Shown here: positions 8,769-19,100 of the stretch, piece by piece
How positions within the stretch are numbered: position 1 is the stretch's first letter
Layout: each line of letters opens with the position of its first letter
DNA from: Rhodocyclaceae bacterium
Lineage (GTDB): Bacteria; Pseudomonadota; Gammaproteobacteria; Burkholderiales; Rhodocyclaceae
Length of the DNA stretch: 64,000 nucleotides
Assembly (NCBI GenBank): GCA_016791105.1
Contig: JAEUNM010000128.1
Coordinates: forward strand, 44,387 to 108,386
Direction: 5' to 3'
Program-made: the position numbers and the translations under genes
The notes under the pieces: model-generated
Told to the model about the DNA's origin: nothing
Database searches by the model: none
What the model saw: the letters and a program-made list of their open reading frames with translations, nothing else

Positions 8769-11700
8769 ATGAACAGATCCGAACAACTGAAGGCGGAATT
8801 GATCGCCGGTGTCATTGGGCTACTTGCGCAGAAATTGCCCGCCGAAGAAACGCGCGAAGCGGTCGCATTCATAGAACTGTTTTACTCGCAGGTCGATCCG
8901 GAAGATTTGCTGGACCGGCAAATGCTCGACCTCTATGGCGCTGCGCTGGCGCAGTGGCAGTTCTGGCGCCAATTCAACGCACCCGGGCCAAAACTCCATG
9001 TGTACAACCCCAGCACGCTGGGGCACGGCTGGCAGTCCACCCACACGGTGATCGAAATACTCAGTCCGGACATGCCGTTTCTGGTCGATTCGATCGCCAT
9101 GGAGGTGAATCGCCAGGGCCTCACCGTACATCTCATCATCCATCCGGTATTGCGCACGCGGCGCGACGCCGACGGCAAGGTGGTCGATTTCGGGCCGGCC
9201 GGCACCAGCGATCCCGATCCGCACGAGTCCGTCATTCACGTCGAGGTCGATCGGCGTACCGACCCGGCTGCGCTGGCGGAACTGGAGCGTGGCCTGCTGG
9301 GTGTGCTGTCGGACGTGCGCGCGGCCGTGCAGGATTGGCGCAAGATGCAGCACAGACTGGTCGAAGCCCTGGCCGAAGTGGAACAAAACCCGCCGCCGCA
9401 GGACCCGGCGGAAACCACGGAAGATCGCGCCTTCCTGCAATGGGTGCGGGAAGATAATTTCCTCCTGCTGGGCTATCGCGAGTACGAACTGGCACAGGAA
9501 AACGGCGAACAAAGCCTGCGCGTGGTGCGCGGCACCGGGCTGGGCATCTTGCGCGAAAAGGGTACCGAAACGTCCAAGCCGGTATCGCAAATGAGCCCCG
9601 AATTGCAGCAGGTGGTGCGCGGGCCGGCGCTGCTCATCATCACCAAATCGAATTCGCGCTGCACCGTGCACCGGCCCGGTTATCTCGATCACGTCGGCAT
9701 TAAACGTTTCGATTCCAGCGGCAAGGTAATCGGCGAGCGGCGCATATTGGGCATGTTCACGTCCACCGCTTATAACGCCGTGCCGTCCGACATACCACTG
9801 CTGCGGCGCAAGGTTGCCAAGGTATTGCAGCGAACCGGATTTTTGCCCCGCAGCCACGCCGCGAAGGCACTAAAGACCATACTCGAGCAGTACCCGCGCG
9901 ACGAATTGCTGCAAATTTCGGTGGACGAATTGCTGAACATATCCACCGGCATTCTGCACCTTGCCGAGCGCCAGCGCACGCGCCTGTTCATACGCCGGGA
10001 AATGTTCGGGCGCTATTACACCTGCCTGGTTTATGTGCCGCGCGAAAACTATCACACCGGCTTGCGCGAGCGCATGCAGGCGGTACTGATGGAAGCGCTG
10101 CACGGCTTGCACAGCGAATTTAACGTGCAACTATCGGAGTCGGTGCTGGCGCGCATTTATATCGTGATCCATGCCGAGCCCGGCAGCCTGCCGCAGGTCG
10201 ACGAACGCGACATAGAGCGGCGTCTGGTCATGGCCGGCCGCACCTGGCACGACGATTTGCGCGATGCCCTGCTCGAACATTGCGGCGAAGAACGCGGCAA
10301 CACCATGTTCGCGCGCTTTCGCTGCGGCTTTCCGGCCGCCTACCGCGAGGACGTGACGGCTCGCGCCGCGGTGCATGACATCGAAGCCATGTCGCGCCTG
10401 CAGCCGGATGGCGAACTGGCGATGAATCTATACGTGCCGCTGGAAGCCGCGCCGGGCAATCTGCGCTTCAAGGTGATACGCGCGCGCGATCCGGTGCCGC
10501 TGTCCGTCAGTTTGCCCATGCTGGAACATATGGGCGTGCGCGTGCTCGAAGAGCGCCCCTACCGCATCGACGCCACCGATGGCACGTCTTACTGGATCCA
10601 CGATTTCGGCATGAGCACCGGCAGGGGCGAGCCGGTGGATGCGCAGGCCGTGCAGTGCTTGTTCCAGGACGCCTTTGCCAACGTGTGGCGCGGCAGCGTG
10701 GAAGACGACGATTTCAACCGCCTGGTGCTGGCAGCGGGATTGTCGTGGCGCGAGGTGGTGGTTTTGCGCGCCTATGCCAAATACCTCAAGCAGACTGCGT
10801 TCACCTTCAGCCAGACCTATATGAAACAGACGCTGGCGACTCACGCCGGCCTGGCGCGCAAGCTGGTCGAACTATTCCATGCCCGCTTCGATCCGGACGC
10901 CGAAATCGGCATGGAGGATCGCGCCGAGCGTGCCGCATCCATCGTCGGCCAGATCAGCACGGCGCTGGATCGAGTCGCCAATCTGGATGAAGACCGCATC
11001 CTGCGCCAGTTTCTGGCCGCCATCCAGGCCACGGTGCGGACCAATTATTACCAGCTCGACGCGCACCGCCAGCCGCGCCCCTGGCTGTCATTCAAGATCG
11101 ACCCGGCGAAAATTCCGCAAATGCCGGAGCCGCGGCCAATGTGGGAAATATTCGTGTATTCGCCGCGTGTCGAAGGCGTGCACCTGCGCGGCGGCCGCGT
11201 GGCGCGCGGCGGCTTGCGCTGGTCCGACCGCATGGAAGATTTCCGCACCGAAGTGCTGGGCCTCATGAAGGCGCAAATGGTCAAAAATGCGGTCATCGTG
11301 CCGGTCGGTTCCAAGGGCGGTTTCGTCGTCAAGCTGCCGCCGCCGGGCGGTGATCGCGAAGCCCTGCTGCGTGAAGGCATCACCTGCTACCAGAATTACC
11401 TGCGCGGCATGCTGGACCTGACCGACAACCTGGCCGCCGGCGAGGTGGTGCCGCCCGACCGCGTGGTGCGCCACGATCCCGACGACACCTACCTGGTGGT
11501 GGCGGCGGATAAAGGCACGGCGGCGTTTTCCGACTACGCCAATGCGGTGGCGCGCGAGTATGGCTTCTGGCTGGGCGATGCCTTTGCGTCCGGCGGCTCG
11601 GCCGGCTACGACCACAAGAAAATGGCCATTACGGCGCGCGGCGCCTGGGAGTCCGCCAAGCGGCATTTCCGCGAACTGGGCTGCAATACGCAGGAACAGG

Positions 11701-13595
11701 ATTTTACCGTGGTGGGCGTGGGCGACATGTCCGGCGACGTGTTCGGCAACGGCATGCTGCAGTCGCGTCACATCAAGCTGGTGGCGGCATTCGACCATCG
11801 CCACGTGTTCTTGGATCCCAACCCGGATCCGGAATTGGCCTACCTGGAACGCCAGCGCATGTTCGCGCTGCCGCGCTCGTCGTGGGACGATTACGAAAAG
11901 CAACTCATATCGCCAGGCGGCGGCGTATGGTCGCGCAGCGCCAAGTCGATTCCGCTGTCGGACCAGATGCGTGCGCTGTTGGGTTGCGACGCGCAATCCC
12001 TCACCCCGGTCGAACTGATACGCGCCTGCCTGCTCGCGCCGGTCGATCTGCTCTACAACGGCGGCATCGGCACCTATGTCAAAGCCAGCACCGAAGCCAA
12101 TGCCGACGTGGGCGACCGCGCCAATGACGCGATCCGCGTGAACGGCAACGAATTGCGCTGCAAGGTGGTGTGCGAAGGCGGCAACCTCGGCTGCACCCAG
12201 CGCGGGCGCATCGAATTTGCGCTGGGCGGCGGCAAAATCAACACCGACGCCATAGACAATTCCGGCGGCGTGGATTGTTCCGACCACGAGGTGAATATCA
12301 AAATCCTCGTCAATGCCGTCGTCGCTGCCGGCGACCTGACGGAAAAACAGCGCAACCAGTTGCTGGCGGACATGACGGAAGAAGTTGCCCAACTGGTGCT
12401 GCGCGACAACTATTTCCAGAACCAGGTATTGTCCGTCGTGCGCGCGCGTGGGGTGGCCATGCTGGACGACCAGGCGCGCTACATGCGCTACCTGGGCAAT
12501 AGCGGGCGCCTCAATCGCAAGCTCGAATTTTTGCCTTTCGACGAGGAAATCGGCGAACGCAAGCTGCATGGCAATGGCCTCATGACGCCCGAACTGAGCG
12601 TGCTGCTGGCTTATAGCAAGATGGAACTGTACGAAACCGTGCTGGCCTCGGACGTACCGGAAGACCCCTTCATCTGCACCGCCTTGCAGCGCTATTTTCC
12701 GAAACCGCTGCGCGAGCGTTTCCCGGACCCGATACAGCTGCATCCGCTCAAGCGCGAAATCATCAGCACCCACGTGATCAACAGCATGGTGAATCGCGTC
12801 GGGCCGACCTTCGTGTTCCGCATGCGCGAAGAAACCGGCGCCTCGGCGCCGGACATCGTGCGCGCCTATATGGCGACGCGGGAAATTTTCGGCCTGGTGG
12901 AACTGTGGCAGCACATCGAGGCGCTGGACAATCAGGTCGCCCACGCCACCCAGCTCAAGCTGATCGATGATGCCGCGCGGCTTATTTTGCGCGGCACGCT
13001 GTGGTTCCTGCGCCATCGCGCGGCGCTGTCGAATCTGGCCACCACGCTGGCGCGCTATGCGCCGGGCGTCGCGCTGGTCGGTGCGCGATTGTACGAACTG
13101 GTGGTGGAACAATATCGAACCCATCTGAACACGACCACCGCCCACTATGTGGAACTTGGCGCACCGCCGGCCCTGGCGCGCCAGGTGGCGGGGCTGGCGG
13201 AACTGTATTCCGGCCTGGATATCGTCGATGTGGCCGGCGAAACCGGGCGCGAAACGGCGCTGGTGGCGTCCGTCTATTTCAGCGTGGGCGGATGGCTGGA
13301 TTTGCATTGGCTGTCGGCGCAGGTGAGCGCGCTGCCGGCCGACAATCACTGGCAGACCTTGGCGCGCGCCGCGCTGCGCGAAGATTTGTCGCTGCACGCG
13401 CGCAATATTGCAGCAGAAGTGTTGCGCACCAGCCCGGAACTGTCCGAGCGCGATGCACTCATCGACGCCTGGAAAACCGGCCGCCGTTACCAGATCGAGC
13501 GCTGGCGCCAGGTGGTGGCAGATTTGCAGACGGCGGGCAGTCTGGACATACCGATGGTATCGGTGGCGATGCGCGAATTGCGCGCCATCGTTTGA
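8769..13595 (+). CDS. gdhB: NAD-specific glutamate dehydrogenase, large (180-kDa) class
   Basis: A 1608-aa enzyme of the giant bacterial NAD-GDH class. It oxidises L-glutamate to 2-oxoglutarate and ammonia, normally in the catabolic direction. The first ~700 residues hold the ACT-like regulatory modules of this class. The catalytic domain is central, with RGGLRWSDR near residue 813 followed by a Lys-containing segment KNAVIVPVGSKGG. The NAD-binding part contains GVGDMSGDVFGNG (about residues 980-992) and CEGGNLGCTQ (about 1137). The C-terminal ~400 residues are the helical domain. Length agrees with the family (about 1600 aa). The ATG at 8769 follows a strong GGAGGAG; a GTG five codons upstream overlaps that site and is rejected. 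It stands alone, as is usual for this class. Confidence 0.96.
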   Translation: MNRSEQLKAELIAGVIGLLAQKLPAEETREAVAFIELFYSQVDPEDLLDRQMLDLYGAALAQWQFWRQFNAPGPKLHVYNPSTLGHGWQSTHTVIEILSPDMPFLVDSIAMEVNRQGLTVHLIIHPVLRTRRDADGKVVDFGPAGTSDPDPHESVIHVEVDRRTDPAALAELERGLLGVLSDVRAAVQDWRKMQHRLVEALAEVEQNPPPQDPAETTEDRAFLQWVREDNFLLLGYREYELAQENGEQSLRVVRGTGLGILREKGTETSKPVSQMSPELQQVVRGPALLIITKSNSRCTVHRPGYLDHVGIKRFDSSGKVIGERRILGMFTSTAYNAVPSDIPLLRRKVAKVLQRTGFLPRSHAAKALKTILEQYPRDELLQISVDELLNISTGILHLAERQRTRLFIRREMFGRYYTCLVYVPRENYHTGLRERMQAVLMEALHGLHSEFNVQLSESVLARIYIVIHAEPGSLPQVDERDIERRLVMAGRTWHDDLRDALLEHCGEERGNTMFARFRCGFPAAYREDVTARAAVHDIEAMSRLQPDGELAMNLYVPLEAAPGNLRFKVIRARDPVPLSVSLPMLEHMGVRVLEERPYRIDATDGTSYWIHDFGMSTGRGEPVDAQAVQCLFQDAFANVWRGSVEDDDFNRLVLAAGLSWREVVVLRAYAKYLKQTAFTFSQTYMKQTLATHAGLARKLVELFHARFDPDAEIGMEDRAERAASIVGQISTALDRVANLDEDRILRQFLAAIQATVRTNYYQLDAHRQPRPWLSFKIDPAKIPQMPEPRPMWEIFVYSPRVEGVHLRGGRVARGGLRWSDRMEDFRTEVLGLMKAQMVKNAVIVPVGSKGGFVVKLPPPGGDREALLREGITCYQNYLRGMLDLTDNLAAGEVVPPDRVVRHDPDDTYLVVAADKGTAAFSDYANAVAREYGFWLGDAFASGGSAGYDHKKMAITARGAWESAKRHFRELGCNTQEQDFTVVGVGDMSGDVFGNGMLQSRHIKLVAAFDHRHVFLDPNPDPELAYLERQRMFALPRSSWDDYEKQLISPGGGVWSRSAKSIPLSDQMRALLGCDAQSLTPVELIRACLLAPVDLLYNGGIGTYVKASTEANADVGDRANDAIRVNGNELRCKVVCEGGNLGCTQRGRIEFALGGGKINTDAIDNSGGVDCSDHEVNIKILVNAVVAAGDLTEKQRNQLLADMTEEVAQLVLRDNYFQNQVLSVVRARGVAMLDDQARYMRYLGNSGRLNRKLEFLPFDEEIGERKLHGNGLMTPELSVLLAYSKMELYETVLASDVPEDPFICTALQRYFPKPLRERFPDPIQLHPLKREIISTHVINSMVNRVGPTFVFRMREETGASAPDIVRAYMATREIFGLVELWQHIEALDNQVAHATQLKLIDDAARLILRGTLWFLRHRAALSNLATTLARYAPGVALVGARLYELVVEQYRTHLNTTTAHYVELGAPPALARQVAGLAELYSGLDIVDVAGETGRETALVASVYFSVGGWLDLHWLSAQVSALPADNHWQTLARAALREDLSLHARNIAAEVLRTSPELSERDALIDAWKTGRRYQIERWRQVVADLQTAGSLDIPMVSVAMRELRAIV

Positions 13596-13641
13596 GCCGG
13601 CCGCGCATCCGGCCGGCGGAGGGACTTCTACGCCGGCCGCT

Positions 13642-14550
13642 TCAGCGCGTGCGGATTACCCTGTAGCCCATGCTTGCGAGCTGTTCCGGCAGGCTGCCTG
13701 GCCCGGCCAGGTGGCCGGCGCCGACGACCACGAAAACCTGCTGCCCGTCCTGCAGGTAGTGCGCGATACGCTGTGCCATGACCGCATTGCGTCGCGTCAG
13801 CACCGATTCGACGATGCGGGAAGATTCGGCGCCGCCGGCCAAATCCTTGCGTATTTGTGCGGCCAGCGCGGGGGCGTCGCCGCTCTGCCAGGCTGCCAGC
13901 AAATCGGCCATGGCGCGCTGCATGGTCGGTGCGTCCAGGTAGCTCAGCGACTGCTCCAACATGGTCTGTTGCGCGGCATCCGGCAGCCTATCCATGCTGT
14001 CTATCTGTTCGTCCGCGGTTTCCAGTTCGAGCACAGGTTTGTTCTGCGCCTGCGCGCGCGCCAGAAACCAGAGGTCGGTGCCGTGCTCGATCTGCATGCC
14101 GGCACTCTGGGCGCTCAGCACCACCAGCATCTGGGCCAGCATCCAGGGGCGCATGCGCAGCCAACTGTTGCGGTCCATGCCCAACTTTGCGAGGGCGGTA
14201 TCCAGTTCGGCCATTGCGCCCGCGTCCAGATGGCGGTCCAGCGCATCGCCCGCGGCGTAGATGCCGCGTTCCAGCACACGGGCGCCAGTGGCGGCGGAAT
14301 TCGGGTCGAGTTCCAGCGCCAGAGCCTGCGCCCCATCGAAGGCGCGAATTACCGCATCGGGCAGCGGGAAGCACTGCGCCGTACACAAGTGGATGGATCC
14401 GAACAGCCAGACCTGGCCGCCGCCGGGCGCGCGAACTTCCCACATGGCCGGCGCGGCCCAGGTCGGTAGGTTGAAGAACAGGGCGATCGCGCAATAAAGT
14501 ATGCGCAGGCCTGGCGCGGAGAAGCCGCGAAAGAAAAATCCGGAAGTCAT
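13642..14550 (-). CDS. TraB/GumN family protein
   Basis: A 302-aa secreted or membrane-anchored protein with an N-terminal signal segment (about residues 13-33, cleavage after AAPAM likely). It carries the TraB/PrgY/GumN fold: an N-terminal FGSIH motif, the central ALELDP segment, and a C-terminal VGAGHLAGPGSLPEQL. The Gly-Ser-x-His and Gly-x-Gly-His elements form the presumed metal site of this protease-like superfamily. Bacterial members are poorly characterised; a Tiki-type metalloprotease activity is inferred from distant homologues only. It is convergent with the glutamate dehydrogenase gene (46 bp apart) and divergent from msrA. Confidence 0.9.
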   Translation of the reverse strand: MTSGFFFRGFSAPGLRILYCAIALFFNLPTWAAPAMWEVRAPGGGQVWLFGSIHLCTAQCFPLPDAVIRAFDGAQALALELDPNSAATGARVLERGIYAAGDALDRHLDAGAMAELDTALAKLGMDRNSWLRMRPWMLAQMLVVLSAQSAGMQIEHGTDLWFLARAQAQNKPVLELETADEQIDSMDRLPDAAQQTMLEQSLSYLDAPTMQRAMADLLAAWQSGDAPALAAQIRKDLAGGAESSRIVESVLTRRNAVMAQRIAHYLQDGQQVFVVVGAGHLAGPGSLPEQLASMGYRVIRTR

Positions 14551-14801
14551 GGTGCATTAGCCTCGGCGAGCCGGCGAGCAGCGCAGAACCCGACCGGAAG
14601 GCGGTCGCGCGGCTGGCAACAGGCTCATTCTAGCCGGGCGAGCGGCCCGCGCCGTGCAGGCGTAAGCTATGTGCGGCTCGCGCGGTCTACCGCTCAGTAC
14701 CGCAAATCCGCACCATATGGCAGCCGCGCCACGGCGCAGGGCGGCACCCTGTCAAGGCGGGCGGTGCGCGCCTCACACGAACGGACAAGACAGGAGAAAG
14801 C

Positions 14802-15356
14802 ATGGATACCCAATCCAAACATGAAATTGCAATCTTGGGCGGCGGGTGTTTCTGGTGTCTGGAAGCGGTATTCGACCGGCTGGATGGCGTCGCGTCGGTT
14901 GAATCCGGCTATTGCGGCGGCAGCACGGAGCGGCCCACCTATCGTCAGGTATGCGACGGCGACAGCGGCCACGCCGAAGTCGTGCGCATCGCCTTCGACC
15001 CGGCGCGCATCAGTTTCCGCGAACTGCTCGAAGTGTTTTATGCCATCCACGATCCGACCACCAGGAACCGCCAGGGCAATGACGTGGGCACGCAATATCG
15101 TTCGGCGATTTTCTGGACCACGCCGGAACAGCGCGATACGGCCAAGGCAGTGATCGCCGAACTCGATGCGGCAGGCGAATTTTCGCGCCCCATCGTCACG
15201 GAAGTGAGCGCGGCGCAGAAATTCTGGGTGGCCGAGGATTATCACCAGGAGTATTACGACCACAACGCCTACCAGCCTTACTGTCAGGTGGTCGTGGGGC
15301 CCAAGGTGGACAAGTTCCGGCAGAAATTCGCGCAGCGCGTCAAAGCGGGCCGTTGA
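14802..15356 (+). CDS. msrA: Peptide-methionine (S)-S-oxide reductase MsrA
   Basis: This 184-aa enzyme reduces methionine-S-sulfoxide in proteins using thioredoxin. The catalytic GCFWC motif is at residues 15-19, followed by the family segments GYCGG, YRQVCDGDSGHAE and AEDYHQEYY. No MsrB domain is fused. CAGGAGA lies 7 nt before the ATG. The FKBP gene follows 79 bp downstream with its own ribosome-binding site, so co-transcription of two protein-repair functions is plausible. No signal peptide: cytoplasmic. Confidence 0.97.
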   Translation: MDTQSKHEIAILGGGCFWCLEAVFDRLDGVASVESGYCGGSTERPTYRQVCDGDSGHAEVVRIAFDPARISFRELLEVFYAIHDPTTRNRQGNDVGTQYRSAIFWTTPEQRDTAKAVIAELDAAGEFSRPIVTEVSAAQKFWVAEDYHQEYYDHNAYQPYCQVVVGPKVDKFRQKFAQRVKAGR

Positions 15357-15435
15357 GCGATCGCGTCCGCGCCGGCGGCCTGGGCTATCATGCCCGCCGG
15401 CGCGGCGCGGGCCGCGCATTGAACAGGAGAACTCC

Positions 15436-15774
15436 ATGTCCGACCCAACAGGCGGCCTCATCATCGAAGATACCGTGGCAGGTGGCGGCGCGCGCGCCGA
15501 AGCCGGCAAAACCGTAGAAGTGCATTACACCGGTTGGCTGACCGACGGCCGCAAATTCGATTCCAGCAAGGATCGCGGCCAGCCTTTCAGCTTCCGCCTC
15601 GGCGCGGGCCACGTCATCCAGGGCTGGGACCAGGGCGTGGCCGGCATGCAGGTGGGCGGCACGCGCAAACTGACCATACCGCCCGAAATGGGCTATGGCG
15701 CGCGCGGTGCCGGCGGGGTGATTCCGCCCAACGCCACCCTGGTGTTCGAAGTCGAATTGCTGAACGTGCGCTGA
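15436..15774 (+). CDS. FKBP-type peptidyl-prolyl cis-trans isomerase
   Basis: A 112-aa single-domain FKBP, which catalyses proline cis-trans isomerisation in protein folding. The canonical core is present: VHYTGWLTDGRKFDSS, FRLGAGHVIQGWD (with the Val-Ile-Gln-Gly-Trp floor of the active site), and YGARGAGGVIPPNATLVFEVEL. No signal peptide or extra chaperone insert, so a cytoplasmic FKBP12-like enzyme. ACAGGAGAAC precedes the start. It lies downstream of msrA. Confidence 0.95.
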   Translation: MSDPTGGLIIEDTVAGGGARAEAGKTVEVHYTGWLTDGRKFDSSKDRGQPFSFRLGAGHVIQGWDQGVAGMQVGGTRKLTIPPEMGYGARGAGGVIPPNATLVFEVELLNVR

Positions 15775-15885
15775 TGCGCGCAGCCGGGCAGGGCGGCTTG
15801 TCCTGCCCGCGGAATCGCAATTTCTTGCGGCCGAAAATGCACCGGCCGGCGCGCCCCCCGCAAAATTCAATAGTCCGGATGAATG

Positions 15886-15899
15886 TTGATCCAAATCAA
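15886..15899 (+). promoter_or_regulatory. FNR/Anr-type binding site
   Basis: TTGATCCAAATCAA is an exact match to the FNR consensus TTGAT-N4-ATCAA. A -10-like TATAAG at 15941-15946 would place the box centre near -61, the class I activation position. The transcript would lead into the hybrid sensor kinase gene, whose start is ~180 nt further on. This suggests induction at low oxygen. Confidence 0.55.
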
Positions 15900-16133
15900 A
15901 TGGAAAACTCAAGAGACGGGCAAAATTTGCCGTAAGCTCATATAAGTCTGGCATTCGCGTCAGTTCGCGGCTGGCGCCGAAATCCTCAAAAAAATGCGCA
16001 ATCATGTCAAGCCGGCCTTGCGCCGGGGTATCTGCTCGGCGCGCCTTGCCGCGCATGCGCTGCTTCCATCCATTCCCCGTACAAATCATTCGCTGCGTCT
16101 GGTTCCTGCCCACATCGATAAAGAGGGCAGCGC

Positions 16134-19100
16134 GTGAACATGCGTTACATGCGCCGCACCGTGGCGCGCAAGTGCCGAGGCGCGGCCTTGGCAGCCTTGC
16201 TCACGCGCATGATCTGGCTGTGCGTGCTGCCGCTTGCCATCGTGGCGGCCTATCTCGCGGCAGACAGTTTATTAACGCGCCAGCATGACCGCGATGGCGC
16301 GGCCGAGGCGCACGCGGCGCAGGTCGCGCTCGACGTCGATCAATACGTGCTCGCGCGTCTGGCCGGCCTGCAAATGCTGGCGGCCTCGCTGCTGCTGAAT
16401 GACAGTGCCGGCATGCGCCAGTTGTACGAAGAGGCGCAGGCTTTCCAGCGCACCTTCGGCATACACGTACTGCTGGTCGATGCCAACCTGCGCATGCGCT
16501 TCAATACCCGCCTGCCCTACGGGGCGGCGCTGCCGCCCTTGCCGCGCCCGGAAGGCAAAGCCGCTGCACCGGAAGCGCTCAAGAACGGCGTGCCCACGGT
16601 CGGGGACGTGGTAATGGGGCCGCTCGCCAAGCAGCAGGTGGTGGGCATCGCGGTTCCCGTGGTACGCGGTGGAACAAGCGAATATGCATTGGTTGGCCAG
16701 CTCGAGACGCGGCTCTTGCAGACCTTGCTCGACCAGATCAAATTTCCGCAAGGCTGGACCACGCGTATCGTCGATGGCGCCGGCACGACGCTGGCGCAGA
16801 AGCCCGCCGCCGCGGCTTCGGCCAGTACCCCTGCCGCCGGCCGCGTATATCGAGCTGACGTGGGCTTGTCGGAATGGGTGGTGCAGATCGAGGTGCCGCA
16901 CACGCAATTCTGGACGCCCTTGATGGAATCCGCGCTGGTGCTGGCGGCCGGCGTCGCCGCCGCATTGCTTGCGGGCGTGGCGCTGGGCCGGCGGGTCGCG
17001 CACAAATTATCCACCGCGGTGGCATCGCTCGCCGGGTCCGCGCCGCCAGCGGCAGCGGTGCTGGACGTGGCCGAAATCGCCCAGGCACGGCGCACGCTGG
17101 ACGAAGCTGCGGCCGGTCGTACCGCTGCAGAGGCCACGGTGCGGGCAAGTGCCGCACGCTTTTCGGAACTGTTCGAACATTTGCCGGTGCCTTTGGGCAT
17201 CGTTGACAGCGCAGGCCGGATTACCGATCTGAACGCCGAATTTACGCGCGTGTTCGGATACACGCGCGAGGACCTTCCCACTCTTGCCGCGTGGTGGGAA
17301 CGCGCCTATCCGGACCCCACCTACCGCGCCGAGGTGCGGCAAAGCTGGAACAACAGCGTCGCCGACCGGGCTGTCGCGTCACGTACTGCCAGCGTCACGC
17401 AATTCCAGGTTGCTTGCAAGAACGGCGAACAACGCAGCGTTCTGATATCCGGTATCACCCTGGGTGGTGACCGGGCCACCGTGTTTTACGACATCACCGA
17501 ACGCACGCGCGCCGAAGCCAACCTGCGCGAAAACGAAGAACGCCTGCGTCTGGCTACCTCCGCAGCGCGGCTGGGCATATGGAACTGGGATATCGCGGGC
17601 GGGCGGTTGAATTGGTCCGATACCACCAAAGCGATTTTCGGCATGGCGGCGGATGCCGAGGTGGATTTCGACATGTTCATGTCCGCCATACATGCCGATG
17701 ACCGCGGTCGCGTCATTGCCTACCTGGCCCAGGTCCGGGTGGACCGCAAAGACCTGGAACTCGAATTTCGCATCGTGTGGCCGGACGGATCGGTGCATTG
17801 GATTTCTTCCCATGGCCGTGCCTATTGCGACGAGGATGGGCACCCGCAGCGCATGGAAGGTGTGGTGCGCGACGTGAGCAACGGCATCGAGGCAAAGGAG
17901 CGGCTGCGCAAACTGGCCGAGGCGGTCGAACAAAGCCCGGCTTCCACCTTGATTACCGACCTTGCCGGCAGTATCGAATATGTGAACGCCGCGTTCGAGC
18001 GCAATACCGGCTACAGCCGGGCGGAAATTGCCGGACGCACGCCGCGCCTGCTCGCTTCCGGGCGCACGCCGCGCGCAACCTATGCAGACTTGAAGCGCAC
18101 GCTGGCTGGCGGTACGACCTGGAAGGGCGAATTCATCAACCAGCGCAAGGACGGGACCGAATACATCGATCTCGCGGTCATTTCCCCCATCCGCGCCGCC
18201 GACGGGCAGATTACGCACTACGTAGCGATACAGGAAGACATCACCGAGCGCAAACAGAGCGCGCGCGAACTGGACGCCCTACGTTACCGCCTGGAACAGC
18301 TCGTCGCCGCACGCACAGCCGATCTGCAGGCGGCGCAGATCAAGCTCATCGAAACCGAATTCGCGATGGAACGGGTGGGCATAGGCATATACCGTGTCGA
18401 GGCTGCGAGCGGACGCATTATGTACGTGAACCGCACGGCGGCCGATATGTTGGGCTACACGGTCGAGCAAATGCTGGCTTTGAGCGTGCCCGACCTGGCA
18501 CCCAGCTTTCCGCGCGAAAAATATCAGCGCGCGGTGCGCGATCTGCGCCGCGACCGTGGCGGGAAGGCCGAAGCTACTTTGATTGCGTGCGATGGGCATC
18601 AAGTGCCCATAGAGGTGAATTCCTACTTCCTGCCCGACGACGGCAAAAATCCCGATCGCTTCATTGCTTTCGTGACCGACATTACGCTGCGTCGGCAGCA
18701 GGAAACCGCGCTGCGCAACGCGAAAGAAGCCGCCGAAGCGGCCAACCGTGCGAAAAGCGCTTTCCTCGCCAACATGAGCCACGAAATACGCACGCCCATG
18801 AACGGCATATTGGGCATGGTGCATTTGTTGCGGCACGGCACCACCACTGCCGAACAGGCGCGCCAGCTCGACAAGATCACGGCGTCGGGCAAACACCTGT
18901 TGGGCATCATCAATGACGTGCTCGATCTGTCGAAAATCGAAGCCGGCAAACTGGTACTGGAACAGGTCAATTTCCGCCTGTCCGACCTGCTCGACGCCAC
19001 CCTGGACGTGGTCGATGAAGCGATACGCGCGAAAGGGCTTACGCTGGACGTCGACATGCGCGGACTGCCGCAGATCCTGCACGGCGACCCGACGCGCTTG

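Noticed and set aside
11088..13397. 769-codon open frame antisense to glutamate dehydrogenase
   Set aside because: It mirrors the third-codon-position GC of the real gene on the other strand, has no recognisable domains and no separate ribosome-binding site.
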